DNA of 64,000 bases from a candidate division WOR-3 bacterium (GTDB lineage Bacteria; Hydrothermota; Tepidihabitantia; Tepidihabitantales; Tepidihabitantaceae): the NCBI GenBank assembly GCA_039801085.1, contig JBDRTY010000001.1, positions 571,538-635,537 of the forward strand. Reading direction: 5' to 3'. Under the pieces are notes generated by a model. The model did no database searches. It saw only the letters and a list, made by a program, of their open reading frames with translations, and was not told the origin of the DNA. How positions within the stretch are numbered: the stretch's first letter is position 1; every line of letters starts with the position of its first letter. Of this stretch, positions 8,178-17,099 are shown piece after piece. The translations under genes and the position numbers were made by a program.

Positions 8178-8669
8178 ATGAAGTTCAACTGGATTGATAT
8201 CGTTGCAATTGGAGTAGTAGCTTCAGCCGGTGCGGTTCAGTTTCTGCGCGCCACCCGCGATTTCTCTCAAGTGTTTTATGAAACAGTCATGCTCATTCTC
8301 GCGCTGGTGGGTGCGGTCCGGTTCTTTATGCCGGTGAGCCAGCGGCTCAATATTACACCCCCGCTCGCTCTGGGAGTTCTGTTTGCAGTTTTTACGGTGC
8401 TGGCACTGCTCGTTGCAACTCTGCTCAATCAGGGGCTGGGGTTCAGTCTTGGCGGGTTTGATTACCTTTTCGGACTGGCGCTGGGGATTGCCGGCGGTTT
8501 TGTCTTCGGTCATGCGACTATGCGGACGATGATGCTGCTTTTTCTTGAGCGCAAGCCGGAGCTCGCGGCAGCAATGCATCGTTCCTGGATGGCAAGTCAG
8601 GTGCTTTACTTCGGTGCGTTCCGGGAGCTGCTGGGTATTCTGAGAATCGCCCGGTATAATAATATTTAG
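8178..8669 (+). CDS. CvpA family membrane protein
   Basis: This 163-residue protein has four hydrophobic segments and the CvpA-family start (N-W-I-D-I-V-A-I-G-V). The second and third helices carry a G-rich FDYLFGLALGIAGGFVFG pattern. In other bacteria CvpA proteins affect envelope homeostasis and colicin V production; the molecular role is not known. GGAGGAGG lies upstream of the ATG. The last 4 nt overlap tail to tail with the tldE-like gene. Confidence 0.75.
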   Translation: MKFNWIDIVAIGVVASAGAVQFLRATRDFSQVFYETVMLILALVGAVRFFMPVSQRLNITPPLALGVLFAVFTVLALLVATLLNQGLGFSLGGFDYLFGLALGIAGGFVFGHATMRTMMLLFLERKPELAAAMHRSWMASQVLYFGAFRELLGILRIARYNNI

Positions 8670-10000
8670 CCGACAGTAAGTTCAGTCAGAAGCCAGGGGA
8701 GCACCGCAGAACCGGTTGCTTTCGTTTCTTTGCTTGCCAGTCTGATCTTGCGCATGAGATCAAGGGCATTGCCACTCACCGACCAGCGTCCGGCAGCGGG
8801 CAGATCGGTGAGTTCACCGTGCCGGATAATCCGACCGAAGTAGAGGGTGTTGGCAAAGTCGCCGGTGGTGCGGTTGGCGGTGTGAAACCCGAGTAGCACT
8901 TTAATCAAGAGGCCGTGTTCAATCTGCCGGATCATCTCATAAAGCGGAGTTGTTCCCGGTTCGATGAGGATGTCATTGATTGTGCAGCGGACCGGTGCCT
9001 CATGTTCCTCCTCAATCAGTACCGGACGGTGCCGGCCGTTACCGGTGGACTCCCGGTTTTCCCGGACAGCAGCGGTCCGGTCGTAGAGAAACTGCTTCAG
9101 AATGCCGTCTTTCACAATCAGATTTCTGCGGGCAGGCGTGCCTTCATCGTCAACCGGGAAGGTGCTTTCACCGAAGGGCATGGTGGCATCATCGCTTAAG
9201 GTAATGAGCGGCGACATTATCTGGTTCTCAAGCTGATACCGGGACATTCCCTCCTGAACGGTTGAGGCATAGAGATGTTCTGCCACTAGGCGCCGGAGCA
9301 TTTCCTCGGTGAATACCGGGTCCAGAATCGCTGGTATCGTTTTTCCTTTGAGTCCTTCCGTTTCGGGATCAGATTCGGTTACGGGCAGTTTGCGGGCAAC
9401 CGATTCCGCCAGTTGGGTTACCTGCACCAGTTCGGGCAGTTTTCTGCCGGCGACAAAGTCAAAATCCCGGGTGTTAACTTCCGCAAAGGCAGAGAGGGCG
9501 GTGCGTTCGGCAATAACGGGTCGGGAACTGTGCATAGTTGTAAAAAGCCGAGTTTCCTGACTGAGGTGCAACATGCCTTCCAGTGTCTCCACTCTTCCGG
9601 TCTCCCAGGCACGCTGCATCATGTCCCGCGCTATGTCCTTAATTTGGGCAGGAGAATTCAACAGTTTTGCTACTTCGGGGTCGAATGCCACTGTGGATGG
9701 AGTTTTACCGTCGTTTACTGCAAAAGAGTTAAACGGTGCAGGTTGTGCCTGACTGAGAGCGCTGCGGATCCCCAGTTCCAGCAGTGCCGGACTGGGTTCG
9801 GTGAAGGGGATAAAGCCGAGCCGGCTCTTTTTGAGAATCCGCAGCGAACCGGAGAAGATGTCCCTTTTCAGCTGAATGGTGATCTCACGGTTTTCAATCC
9901 GGACGTCGATTGATGTGCTGAGCGTAAGAAGGAGTTCAAAATCATCTAGGCCGGTACGCCGGGCAACTTTCCGTAGCTGCAGAATAAGCTGTTCCAGCAT
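8666..10000 (-). CDS. TldE/PmbA-like subunit of a TldD/TldE protease
   Basis: This 444-residue protein has the TldD/PmbA fold: an N-terminal domain with D-V-R-I-E-N-R-E-I-T-I and a C-terminal domain with the G-T-P-A-R-R-N-L and G-D-F-A-N-T-L-Y-F-G segments. It lacks the HExxxH metal motif, as TldE/PmbA subunits do. With its partner it would form the TldD/TldE metalloprotease that cleaves unfolded peptides or matures modified peptides. The start lies 3 nt after the stop of tldD, so the two are co-transcribed. Confidence 0.9.
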   Translation of the reverse strand: MLEQLILQLRKVARRTGLDDFELLLTLSTSIDVRIENREITIQLKRDIFSGSLRILKKSRLGFIPFTEPSPALLELGIRSALSQAQPAPFNSFAVNDGKTPSTVAFDPEVAKLLNSPAQIKDIARDMMQRAWETGRVETLEGMLHLSQETRLFTTMHSSRPVIAERTALSAFAEVNTRDFDFVAGRKLPELVQVTQLAESVARKLPVTESDPETEGLKGKTIPAILDPVFTEEMLRRLVAEHLYASTVQEGMSRYQLENQIMSPLITLSDDATMPFGESTFPVDDEGTPARRNLIVKDGILKQFLYDRTAAVRENRESTGNGRHRPVLIEEEHEAPVRCTINDILIEPGTTPLYEMIRQIEHGLLIKVLLGFHTANRTTGDFANTLYFGRIIRHGELTDLPAAGRWSVSGNALDLMRKIRLASKETKATGSAVLPWLLTELTVG

Positions 10001-10003
10001 GTT

Positions 10004-11506
10004 TCACCCCTGAATTGAAAGGTTGATGAACTCATTGTTGCGGATTTTCGTCCACTCCGGTCCGCCGTCGCCGACAAACTTGGTCTGGCCCTTGCCGCAG
10101 AACCCAACATCGGAGATTTTCACCGGACCGGCAAATCCTTCAACATAACGCAGGGCATGGAGGGTGCGGGCAGCGAAATTCGCCGGCTTAACCGTTCTGG
10201 TAATTCTGCCATTTTCGATCAGATAACCGATGAGCACTGATGAGGACATGCCGTCTTTGGAAACAGCACCTCCTGCTGTGCCTTCAAGAATAATGCCTTT
10301 CGGCACATCGGCAATCAACTGGTCAAGCCGGCGGAACCAGTTTTCCTTCGTTGCCGGCTGAATAAAGGTGTTGGACATGCGGGGTATCCGTATATCGCCC
10401 AGTTCGCTGAATCCGCCACCATTGGGTGTGGTGTTGAAATAGGCGGCGGTCTCACGATTGTGAATCATTCCCCGGACCACACCCCGTTCAGCCAGCAGTT
10501 TGGTCTGAACCTCCACTCCTTCATCATCAATGAATTCGGTACCAAAACCTTCTTCCGGCTTATCGGGCAGCGGTCCGTCCATAATATTGACAATCTCAGC
10601 GGCAACTACGCCCCGGGGTACACCCTTTTCATCAATGATACCCGAAGTACCTGCCTTGACGATATCAGCCTCAAAGTTATGTCCTAGCGCCTCATGAACG
10701 AACACGCCGATCGTGGTGTAATGGAGGATGAAATGGGTGAGCGACTGAATTTCCTCAGCACTCAGTGTTACCGCATGCTGAAGGGCGACGGTTTTTTCCA
10801 TCCAGCTCCGGATGTGACGGATTGCCGCTGGAGTCAACCGGTAGCCCTTTGAGCTGCGGGCGAGGAGAAATGAGAAGGGCAGAGGATTGCCAAGGCGAGC
10901 CCGAGTCTGGGTCAGCGTGCCGTCCGGTCCTTTGACCCGGGTGACAAGCTGGAGAAAGGTCCGGGGCATCACCTGCGTCTTGAACACCCCTTCAGTGTCA
11001 GCGATCGCCTTCTCCTCCCGCTGAGTGAAAAACCAGAATTCAGGTTTGATTTCCATTCCCGGGTTTTTCTGTTCAAGCTGGCGGGCAATGCGGTTGATAC
11101 CGGCGATCAGGGTGTTGAATATCCGGGTAGCAGGGAAAAGACGTGGCGCAGCGGTGCCATAGCGTACCCGGCCGGGATTGAGAATTGGGGCGAGCCGGAT
11201 CGGATGAGGTGGCGGAGGGGTGATATTGAGCAGGTTAACGCCGCTGTCAATCGCCGATTTGAGTGATTCGGGGCTGAGCGTGCCGACCTTGATTTCAACC
11301 TTTTTTCCCTGATGGAGCAGACGGAGCTGGACCCGGGCTTTGGCATTGAACGGTTTCTGCAGCAGGCGATCAGGCAGTTGCTGCAGTTCAATGCGCAGGA
11401 TTTTTTCATACAGAATGTCAGCATAATCGACGCGCTGCCGGGCATAACGGAGCGCCTGATTAAGAACGGTTTTCACGCGGGTTTCGTTTTCAATTTCAGG
11501 TGGCAT
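10004..11506 (-). CDS. tldD: TldD-like metalloprotease catalytic subunit
   Basis: This protein of about 500 residues carries the zinc motif HEALGHNFEAD and the family segments EFIDDEGV and EGTAGGAVSKDGMSSS. It should be the catalytic half of the TldD/TldE protease. A longer frame begins at a TTG at 11539, but the ATG at 11506 fits better. A promoter (TTGACT/TATACT) ends 6 nt before it, so the mRNA would be leaderless, and no Shine-Dalgarno is visible. The terminator of the RNA-binding protein gene sits directly upstream. Confidence 0.92.
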   Translation of the reverse strand: MPPEIENETRVKTVLNQALRYARQRVDYADILYEKILRIELQQLPDRLLQKPFNAKARVQLRLLHQGKKVEIKVGTLSPESLKSAIDSGVNLLNITPPPPHPIRLAPILNPGRVRYGTAAPRLFPATRIFNTLIAGINRIARQLEQKNPGMEIKPEFWFFTQREEKAIADTEGVFKTQVMPRTFLQLVTRVKGPDGTLTQTRARLGNPLPFSFLLARSSKGYRLTPAAIRHIRSWMEKTVALQHAVTLSAEEIQSLTHFILHYTTIGVFVHEALGHNFEADIVKAGTSGIIDEKGVPRGVVAAEIVNIMDGPLPDKPEEGFGTEFIDDEGVEVQTKLLAERGVVRGMIHNRETAAYFNTTPNGGGFSELGDIRIPRMSNTFIQPATKENWFRRLDQLIADVPKGIILEGTAGGAVSKDGMSSSVLIGYLIENGRITRTVKPANFAARTLHALRYVEGFAGPVKISDVGFCGKGQTKFVGDGGPEWTKIRNNEFINLSIQG

Positions 11507-11512
11507 AACCCA

Positions 11513-11539
11513 AGTATAAAAACTCCGGATAAAAGTCAA
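11513..11539 (-). promoter_or_regulatory. promoter of tldD-tldE (leaderless type)
   Basis: On the minus strand, TTGACT (11534-11539), a 15-nt spacer and TATACT (11513-11518). Six nt separate the -10 box from the ATG at 11506. The -35 box touches the terminator stem of the upstream gene. Confidence 0.6.
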
Positions 11540-11562
11540 GCGGGCTCACGAGGAGCCCGCTT
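11530..11562 (-). terminator. rho-independent terminator after the RRM gene
   Basis: A perfect 10-bp stem (11538-11547 with 11553-11562) and a 5-nt loop are followed, in minus-strand reading, by CTTTTAT. It separates the RNA-binding protein gene from tldD. Confidence 0.8.
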
Positions 11563-11581
11563 GCGTCAGGATTTTACTCCT

Positions 11582-11926
11582 TTACCAGCGTCGACCCGAA
11601 GAGAAACCGCCACTGTTGCGTCCACCTTTGCGTGGCCCGCGGGAGGGGCGGTTGGCACCGAAGCTGCCACGACTCTCGGTTCTTTCCCGGGCTTCGTTGA
11701 CATTCAATGCCCGGTCATCCAGGCTGTAGCCGTTCAGACCCTGAATTGCCGCCTGAGCGGCTTCATCCGTAGCCATCTCCACGAAGGCGAACCCACGGGG
11801 ACGATTGGTAAAACGGTCGGTTACGATGTTTACCGAGACCACCTCGCCATGCTGACCAAAAAGGTCACGCAGCTGGGATTCGGTTGCGCTGAAGGGCAGA
11901 TTGCCCACGAACAAGCGCCTTGTCAT
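11582..11926 (-). CDS. RRM-type RNA-binding protein with Arg/Gly-rich tail
   Basis: This 114-residue protein has a single RNA recognition motif: RNP2 is RLFVGNLPF and RNP1 is RGFAFVEM. The tail is rich in Gly, Arg and Ser (about residues 80-114). Such small proteins in bacteria bind single-stranded RNA and are often cold-induced. I chose the ATG at 11926, which has AAAGGAG 7 nt upstream, over a TTG 9 codons earlier. It has a near-consensus promoter at 12107-12134 and therefore a leader of about 170 nt, which could be an autoregulatory or cold-shock-type leader (inference). Confidence 0.92.
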   Translation of the reverse strand: MTRRLFVGNLPFSATESQLRDLFGQHGEVVSVNIVTDRFTNRPRGFAFVEMATDEAAQAAIQGLNGYSLDDRALNVNEARERTESRGSFGANRPSRGPRKGGRNSGGFSSGRRW

Positions 11927-12106
11927 ATCTTTACTCCTTTTTGTTTTGCTCAAGAATCGTTCAACAGGTGGGTTCGCACGGACCAGTTTAAGTCTCAGGT
12001 GCCAATGCCGGACACCAGCACCCGGAACGGTTCCAAGCTTCTTTTCCCGGGTTACATCTACTTTTTTATTGTATCGGTTGACAACCCGTAATCAGCCGAC
12101 TTAACT

Positions 12107-12134
12107 ATTATAACACCAAATCCCGGTATGTCAA
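12107..12134 (-). promoter_or_regulatory. strong promoter of the RRM gene
   Basis: On the minus strand, TTGACA (12129-12134), 16 nt and TATAAT (12107-12112), both perfect consensus boxes. Transcription would begin near 12100, leaving an untranslated leader of about 170 nt before 11926. Confidence 0.8.
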
Positions 12135-12471
12135 ATAAAATTTTACTTTGATTTCCGACATTCCCCCAGTCTGATTATTTATCAGTGCCGTAGAGACGGG
12201 CGGTTCACGAATGGTAGGTATGTGTGCGCAAACATGTGCAGATTTATCTTGAAATTGTTCAGTTATCTTCAAGCCTATGAATGGGTTATGATGCAAAGAG
12301 TGTTTTTGAGGTCTGCCCGGGGTTTACCCTGATGTTATTCAGGTGGCCGGGGTGAGTGTAGTGTTGCCGGTGACCCCGGTGATGTTCGGTAACCTGATTG
12401 AGTCAGTGGGTTGCGGAAAATCAGCCATTGGGGTTGGGGCTTTCCGGGCTATATGCGGGTGTTAGGTGTCC
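12135..12471 (+). other. gene-free stretch with interleaved inverted repeats
   Basis: No convincing coding frame lies between the divergent promoters at 12107-12134 and 12472-12499. Around 12328-12393 there are several short complementary pairs: CCTGA/TCAGG (12328-12332 with 12339-12343), CCGGGGT/ACCCCGG (12347-12353 with 12373-12379), and GTTGCCG/CGGTAAC with one wobble (12363-12369 with 12387-12393). The last two interleave, so they are either alternative folds or a pseudoknot. It may encode a small RNA; this is speculative. Confidence 0.3.
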
Positions 12472-12499
12472 TTGACTTTGGGGTGCTTTCGCTTATTAT
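12472..12499 (+). promoter_or_regulatory. promoter of ogt
   Basis: TTGACT (12472-12477), 16 nt, TATTAT (12494-12499), 29 nt upstream of the ATG at 12529. Confidence 0.65.
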
Positions 12500-12528
12500 T
12501 AAACAGATTGAAGCGTCGAATTAATACA

Positions 12529-13062
12529 ATGAGTGATACAACGGTTACACTGGATGGTGCCGGTTGGACTGAAGCACTGCTGGATTTCGGCTGGGTTCGG
12601 GTCCGGCATGACGGCAAGCTTGTCAGGCAGGTTGTGCTGGAGGAACCGGTGCAAGGACGGTCTGACCCGTGGATGACAAAACTCCTGCATCGGGTGTGGC
12701 ATTACGGTTTGAATGGGCTGGATTTGAAGTTTGACCTTTCAGGTCTGAGCCGGTTTGCCCGCAGGATACTGGCGGTCTGCGCCCGAATCCGGTTTGGGGA
12801 GGTGATAACCTATGGGGCATTGGCACAGGCCGCAGGTTATCGAGGTGCCGCCCGGGCAGTGGGTCAGGTGATGGCACACAACCGGTTTGCCATTTTCTTT
12901 CCCTGTCACCGCGTGGTGGGAGCGGATGGCCGGCTGGGAGGGTTTACCGGTGGCACGGGATTGAAGCGGCGGCTGCTCGAGCTGGAAGGATGGCAGATTG
13001 AGGGCCGGGGGTTCAATGCCCGACTGCTCAAATCCCGGAATAAAGTTTGCCGGGGAAGATGA
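12529..13062 (+). CDS. ogt: methylated-DNA--protein-cysteine methyltransferase
   Basis: This 177-residue DNA repair protein accepts the alkyl group from O6-alkylguanine onto a cysteine. The active-site motif FPCHRVV is present (Cys at about residue 126), with the helix-turn-helix region ITYGALAQAAGYRGAARAVGQVM before it and GGFTGGTGLKRRLLELEG after it. An upstream in-frame GTG at 12466 lies before the promoter -10 box, so the ATG at 12529 is the likely start. The stop overlaps the next start (ATGA). Confidence 0.94.
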   Translation: MSDTTVTLDGAGWTEALLDFGWVRVRHDGKLVRQVVLEEPVQGRSDPWMTKLLHRVWHYGLNGLDLKFDLSGLSRFARRILAVCARIRFGEVITYGALAQAAGYRGAARAVGQVMAHNRFAIFFPCHRVVGADGRLGGFTGGTGLKRRLLELEGWQIEGRGFNARLLKSRNKVCRGR

Positions 13063-13709
13063 TGGAACAGAAGACAGCACCGGTCATTGAACAGCTGGAG
13101 GTCGGGCCGCTTCAGACCAACTGTTACATACTGAAATCCGGAAACGAGCTGGCGGTGATTGATCCCGGCGGTGACGGTGCGGAGATCGTGCGTCGGGTGG
13201 AAGAGATGGAAGGAACGCTGAAGTTTGTGATCAACACCCATGGCCATATTGATCATATTGCTGCAAATGGCGAAGTAACTGCTGGGTATCCGGCGGAAAT
13301 CCTGGTTCACGAGCTGGATGCGTCGATGCTCACGGTTCCGGATATGAACCTTTCAACGCTGATGGGCATGGTTGTGAGTTCACCGGCGCCGTCAAGGCTG
13401 CTCCGGGAAGGCGACGAGATTGAGATCGGAAATGAGCGGCTCCAGGTAGTGCATACACCCGGTCATACACCCGGGAGCATCTGTCTTATCGGTGATAACT
13501 ATGCATTTACCGGCGATACTCTCTTCTTAGACTCGGTGGGCAGAGTGGATTTTCCGGGCGGTTCGGAACGGGCAATGCGGGAATCACTTGCCCGGCTCCA
13601 GCGGATTCTGCGTCAGGAGATGATGCTCTATCCGGGACACGGTCCTTGTGGCACTTTTGGCCGGGCGCTCCTCATCAACCCGTTTCTGGGCGGGGTCTGG
13701 ACTGTTTGA
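13059..13709 (+). CDS. MBL-fold metallo-hydrolase (glyoxalase II-like)
   Basis: This 216-residue protein has the metallo-beta-lactamase signature HGHIDH (residues 61-66), then HTPGHTPGSICL, FTGDTLFLDSVGR and YPGHGP, giving a complete dinuclear metal site. It resembles short glyoxalase II-type hydrolases (YcbL group), so hydrolysis of a thioester such as an S-acyl thiol is likely. The C-terminal lid domain of true GloB is missing. Two adjacent ATGs (13059, 13062) are possible starts; the first overlaps the ogt stop by 4 nt. Confidence 0.88.
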   Translation: MMEQKTAPVIEQLEVGPLQTNCYILKSGNELAVIDPGGDGAEIVRRVEEMEGTLKFVINTHGHIDHIAANGEVTAGYPAEILVHELDASMLTVPDMNLSTLMGMVVSSPAPSRLLREGDEIEIGNERLQVVHTPGHTPGSICLIGDNYAFTGDTLFLDSVGRVDFPGGSERAMRESLARLQRILRQEMMLYPGHGPCGTFGRALLINPFLGGVWTV

Positions 13710-13733
13710 CAATCTGAGAAAAATGTCTATTTT
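13706..13733 (+). promoter_or_regulatory. promoter of ino1
   Basis: TTGACA (13706-13711), 16 nt, TATTTT (13728-13733). The -35 box overlaps the stop codon of the metallo-hydrolase gene. Confidence 0.6.
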
Positions 13734-13764
13734 TTTATTCTGATGAATAATCACAGGAGGATGA

Positions 13765-14859
13765 ATGGCTAAGGTCAGAGTTGGTATTATCGGTGTTGGC
13801 AACTGTGCCAGCAGTCTGGTGCAGGGTGTCCATTATTACCGGAATGCCCGGGAAGATGAGATGATTCCGGGGATCATGCATGTGAATCTGGGCGGGTATC
13901 ATATCCGGGACATCGAATTTGCGGTGGCAATTGATATTGACAAGCGGAAAGTGGGCAAGGACCTCGCCCAGGCGATTTTCACCTATCCCAATAATACCTA
14001 CAAGTTTACCGATGTCCCCAAAACCGGGGTGAAGGTGATAAGAGGGATGACTCATGATGGCCTGGGTTATTATCTGTCCCAGATTATTGAGAAGGCACCA
14101 GGTCCGACCGCCGACATCGTCAAGGAGCTCAAGGAAAACAGGGTGGATGTGGTGGTAAACTATCTACCGGTGGGCAGTGAGGAGGCGACCAAGTGGTATG
14201 TGGAACAGGTGCTGAAGGCGGGCTGTGCCTTTGTCAACTGTATTCCGGTTTTCATCGCATCGCAGAAGTACTGGCACCGCCGTTTCAAGGCGGCCGGGCT
14301 GCCGGTGATCGGTGATGATATCAAGTCGCAGGTAGGAGCAACAATCGTCCACCGGACGCTGGTTTCGCTCTTCAATGACCGGGGTGTGAAGCTGCTGAAG
14401 ACGATGCAGCTGAATGTCGGCGGTAATACCGACTTCCTTAACATGCTGGAGCGGGAGCGGCTGCATTCCAAGAAAATATCCAAGACCGGCGCGGTAACTT
14501 CGCTTCTTAAGTACGACATCGGCGCCGAAAATATCCATGTGGGACCGTCAGATTATGTCCCCTGGCTTGAGGACCGGAAGTGGTGTTACCTGCGAATGGA
14601 GGGTCAGACCTTTGGCAATGTGCCGCTGAATATCGAATTAAAACTTGAGGTCTGGGATTCGCCCAATTCTGCGGGTGTGGTAATTGATGCCATCCGGTGT
14701 GCCAAGCTGGCGATGGATAACGGTCTGTCCGGAAGTATCATTGAGCCTTCAAGTTATTTTATGAAGACGCCGCCGGTTCAGTTTCCGGATGATGTCTGCC
14801 GGGAGAAAACCGAAGCATTTATCCGGCGCTACGGGAAGAAGGCGGGCAAATCTGACTGA
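13765..14859 (+). CDS. ino1: inositol-3-phosphate synthase
   Basis: This 364-residue protein should convert glucose-6-phosphate to 1L-myo-inositol-1-phosphate with bound NAD. It has the Rossmann motif [15 protein letters not shown] at the N-terminus and the family core [21 protein letters not shown] and [18 protein letters not shown]. It is of the short archaeal/actinobacterial type. AGGAGG precedes the ATG. Inositol could feed phosphatidylinositol lipids or compatible solutes; no downstream enzyme is in the window. Confidence 0.95.
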   Translation: MAKVRVGIIGVGNCASSLVQGVHYYRNAREDEMIPGIMHVNLGGYHIRDIEFAVAIDIDKRKVGKDLAQAIFTYPNNTYKFTDVPKTGVKVIRGMTHDGLGYYLSQIIEKAPGPTADIVKELKENRVDVVVNYLPVGSEEATKWYVEQVLKAGCAFVNCIPVFIASQKYWHRRFKAAGLPVIGDDIKSQVGATIVHRTLVSLFNDRGVKLLKTMQLNVGGNTDFLNMLERERLHSKKISKTGAVTSLLKYDIGAENIHVGPSDYVPWLEDRKWCYLRMEGQTFGNVPLNIELKLEVWDSPNSAGVVIDAIRCAKLAMDNGLSGSIIEPSSYFMKTPPVQFPDDVCREKTEAFIRRYGKKAGKSD

Positions 14860-14902
14860 TCCCTGGCAGAAAAGAGGCTGTTTCTGAGCAGGCAGGTATG
14901 AG

Positions 14903-15541
14903 GTGCGGGGGTTGCTGATTACCTTTGAGGGTGTTGAGGGTTCAGGTAAGACCACGCAGGCGCTGAGACTGGTGGAATATCTGAAGGGGCGTGAATTTCC
15001 GGTGGTTTTTTCCCGGGAGCCCGGGGGGACGCAGATCGGCGAGCGGATCCGGGAGATCCTGCTTGACCCGGAGTCAAAGGGAATGCACCGTCTGACTGAG
15101 CTTTTTCTCTATCTCGCCAGCCGGAATCAGCACACCCGGGAGAAGATTCTGCCGGCACTGCAAAGCGGCAGTATTGTGGTGCTGGACCGCTATGCTGATT
15201 CCTCAGTTGCTTATCAGGGTTATGGGCGGGAGCTGGGTGAGAAACTGGTTTCACGGCTGAACAAGCTGGCAACCGCCGGGCTCAAGCCCGATTTGACGAT
15301 TGTGATCGATCTGCCGGTGGCGGTCGGACAGCAGCGCAAGGCGGATGGCAGTCCGGACCGGCTGGAGCAGGAGCTGTTGGAGTTTCATGAGCGGGTGCGG
15401 ACTGGCTATCTGAAACTGGCGCGCCGGGCGGCGGGCCGGTGCAAGCTGGTAAATGGCGACCAGCCGGAGGATCAGGTGGCGTTGAGAATCCGCGAGCTGG
15501 TTGAGGATTTTTTAATCAGAAAGGGAGTTGTAAGAACATGA
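14903..15541 (+). CDS. tmk: thymidylate kinase
   Basis: This 212-residue protein phosphorylates dTMP to dTDP. It has the P-loop FEGVEGSGKTT (residues 8-18), the DR(Y/F) motif VVLDRYADSSVAYQG and the substrate-binding FSREPGGTQIGERIR. The start is the GTG at 14903; an ATG 5 nt upstream is out of frame and closes quickly. The stop overlaps the next gene by 4 nt. Confidence 0.96.
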   Translation: MRGLLITFEGVEGSGKTTQALRLVEYLKGREFPVVFSREPGGTQIGERIREILLDPESKGMHRLTELFLYLASRNQHTREKILPALQSGSIVVLDRYADSSVAYQGYGRELGEKLVSRLNKLATAGLKPDLTIVIDLPVAVGQQRKADGSPDRLEQELLEFHERVRTGYLKLARRAAGRCKLVNGDQPEDQVALRIRELVEDFLIRKGVVRT

Positions 15542-17070
15542 GAAAACGGGCAGCAATTGTCGTGATTGTCATTGCCGCTGCTGTTGTCGGGGGTCTGGTG
15601 GGCAGGCTCTGGGCGCAGCGGGGGGCATCACTGGCGGAAAGTCTGCAGGCGTTTTCGCGGGTAGTGGGGATTATTCTGAACACCTATGTTGAGCCGGTTG
15701 ACAGTGATAAACTGGTGCGGGAAGCGATCCGGGGGATGCTGAATGCCCTTGATCCGTATTCTGAATATCTGGACGAATCCGACTTCAAGGAGCTGAAGAT
15801 CAAGACTGAGGCGCAGTTTGGGGGAATCGGTATTCACATTGGCATGGTTGAGCAGCAGCTGACGGTAATTGCACCGATTGAGGGAACACCGGCTGCAAGA
15901 GCCGGGGTGCGGGCTGGTGACCGGATTGTAGAGATTGAAGGGAAATCCACAAAAGGATTTACCACCGAGGATGCGGTCAAGTTGCTGCGGGGTCAGCCGG
16001 GAACGAAGGTCAAATTCAAGGTCAGCCGGCCCGGGGTGGAGGCACCGATTGAGTTTGAGCTGACCCGGGCGATTATCAACATCAAAGCGGTGCCCTATTC
16101 AGGGATGATTGCGGAAGGTATCGGTTACATCCGGCTGGCGGATATGTCGCGGGTTGCCTCGGGCGAGGTGCGCCGGGCACTGGATTCACTCTTCGGACTG
16201 GGTGCAAAGAAGCTGATATTTGACTTGCGGTATAACGGCGGCGGACTGCTGCAGGAGGGTAAGGAGGTCGCAGATCTCTTTCTCGGTCCGGGGAAGCTGA
16301 TCGTCCGGACCAAGGGGCGGGTGCCTCAGGCAAATCAGGATTTTGTTGCTGAAACCGAAGACCGGTATGGAGAATATCCAATGGCAGTGCTGGTGAACCG
16401 CGGTAGTGCGTCAGCCGCCGAGATCGTCGCAGGCGCGCTTCAGGACTGGGAGCGGGCGGTGATTATCGGCGATACCACTTTCGGTAAGGGATCGGTGCAG
16501 ACAATTCATCCTCTGGGACCGGAGACCGGAATGAAGATTACTACTGCCTACTGGTATACGCCAAGTGGCAGGTGCATCAACCGTCAGCAGGAGACCAGTG
16601 GGGTAGTGATTAAGGTTGAATCCCAGGGTGCGCCCAGAAGTTACCGGACACTGGGTAGACTGAAGCGGCCGCTATATGGTGAGGGGGGAATCGCCCCGGA
16701 TATTTATGTTCCGCCTGAGAAGATTGCCGGGCTGGCAGCCCGGGTGCCTACCGGTTCCTACTTTGACTTCGCGACCGAATATGCGAATTCCCATCCGGAT
16801 CTGACCATGGATTTCGTTGCCGATGAGCGCATTCTTGAGGAGTTCAAACAGTATCTGCGCAAAAAGAAGAATTTTGAATTTTCCGAAGCGGCTTTTGACT
16901 CCTCAAGGCAGGTGATCGCCCAGATGATCGAGATTGAAATGGGCGGGAAGATCGACGGTATGCACGGCGAGTATCAGATGCGACTGCGCCGGGACCCGGA
17001 AGTGAAAAAGGCAATTGAAGTGTTGAAACCGGCTGCTACTACCGAAGAGATTCTGCGCCGGCTGCGATAG
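15538..17070 (+). CDS. C-terminal processing peptidase, S41 family
   Basis: This 510-residue exported serine protease has an N-terminal membrane anchor or signal (residues 5-25), a PDZ domain (about 95-175, with GGIGIHIGM) and an S41 catalytic domain. The catalytic Ser is in NRGSASAAEIVAGAL (about 290-292) and the Lys in TFGKGSVQ (residue 317). It should degrade or trim periplasmic proteins from their C-termini. A C-terminal helical extension of about 100 residues is present. It is coupled to tmk by a 4-nt overlap. Confidence 0.95.
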   Translation: MRKRAAIVVIVIAAAVVGGLVGRLWAQRGASLAESLQAFSRVVGIILNTYVEPVDSDKLVREAIRGMLNALDPYSEYLDESDFKELKIKTEAQFGGIGIHIGMVEQQLTVIAPIEGTPAARAGVRAGDRIVEIEGKSTKGFTTEDAVKLLRGQPGTKVKFKVSRPGVEAPIEFELTRAIINIKAVPYSGMIAEGIGYIRLADMSRVASGEVRRALDSLFGLGAKKLIFDLRYNGGGLLQEGKEVADLFLGPGKLIVRTKGRVPQANQDFVAETEDRYGEYPMAVLVNRGSASAAEIVAGALQDWERAVIIGDTTFGKGSVQTIHPLGPETGMKITTAYWYTPSGRCINRQQETSGVVIKVESQGAPRSYRTLGRLKRPLYGEGGIAPDIYVPPEKIAGLAARVPTGSYFDFATEYANSHPDLTMDFVADERILEEFKQYLRKKKNFEFSEAAFDSSRQVIAQMIEIEMGGKIDGMHGEYQMRLRRDPEVKKAIEVLKPAATTEEILRRLR

Positions 17071-17099
17071 TCATGTCGCCTGATTAGGACAGTCAGCAG

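Noticed and set aside
12108-12296. Small open frame upstream of the RRM gene
   Set aside because: It covers the consensus promoter of the RRM gene and has no ribosome site or family likeness.
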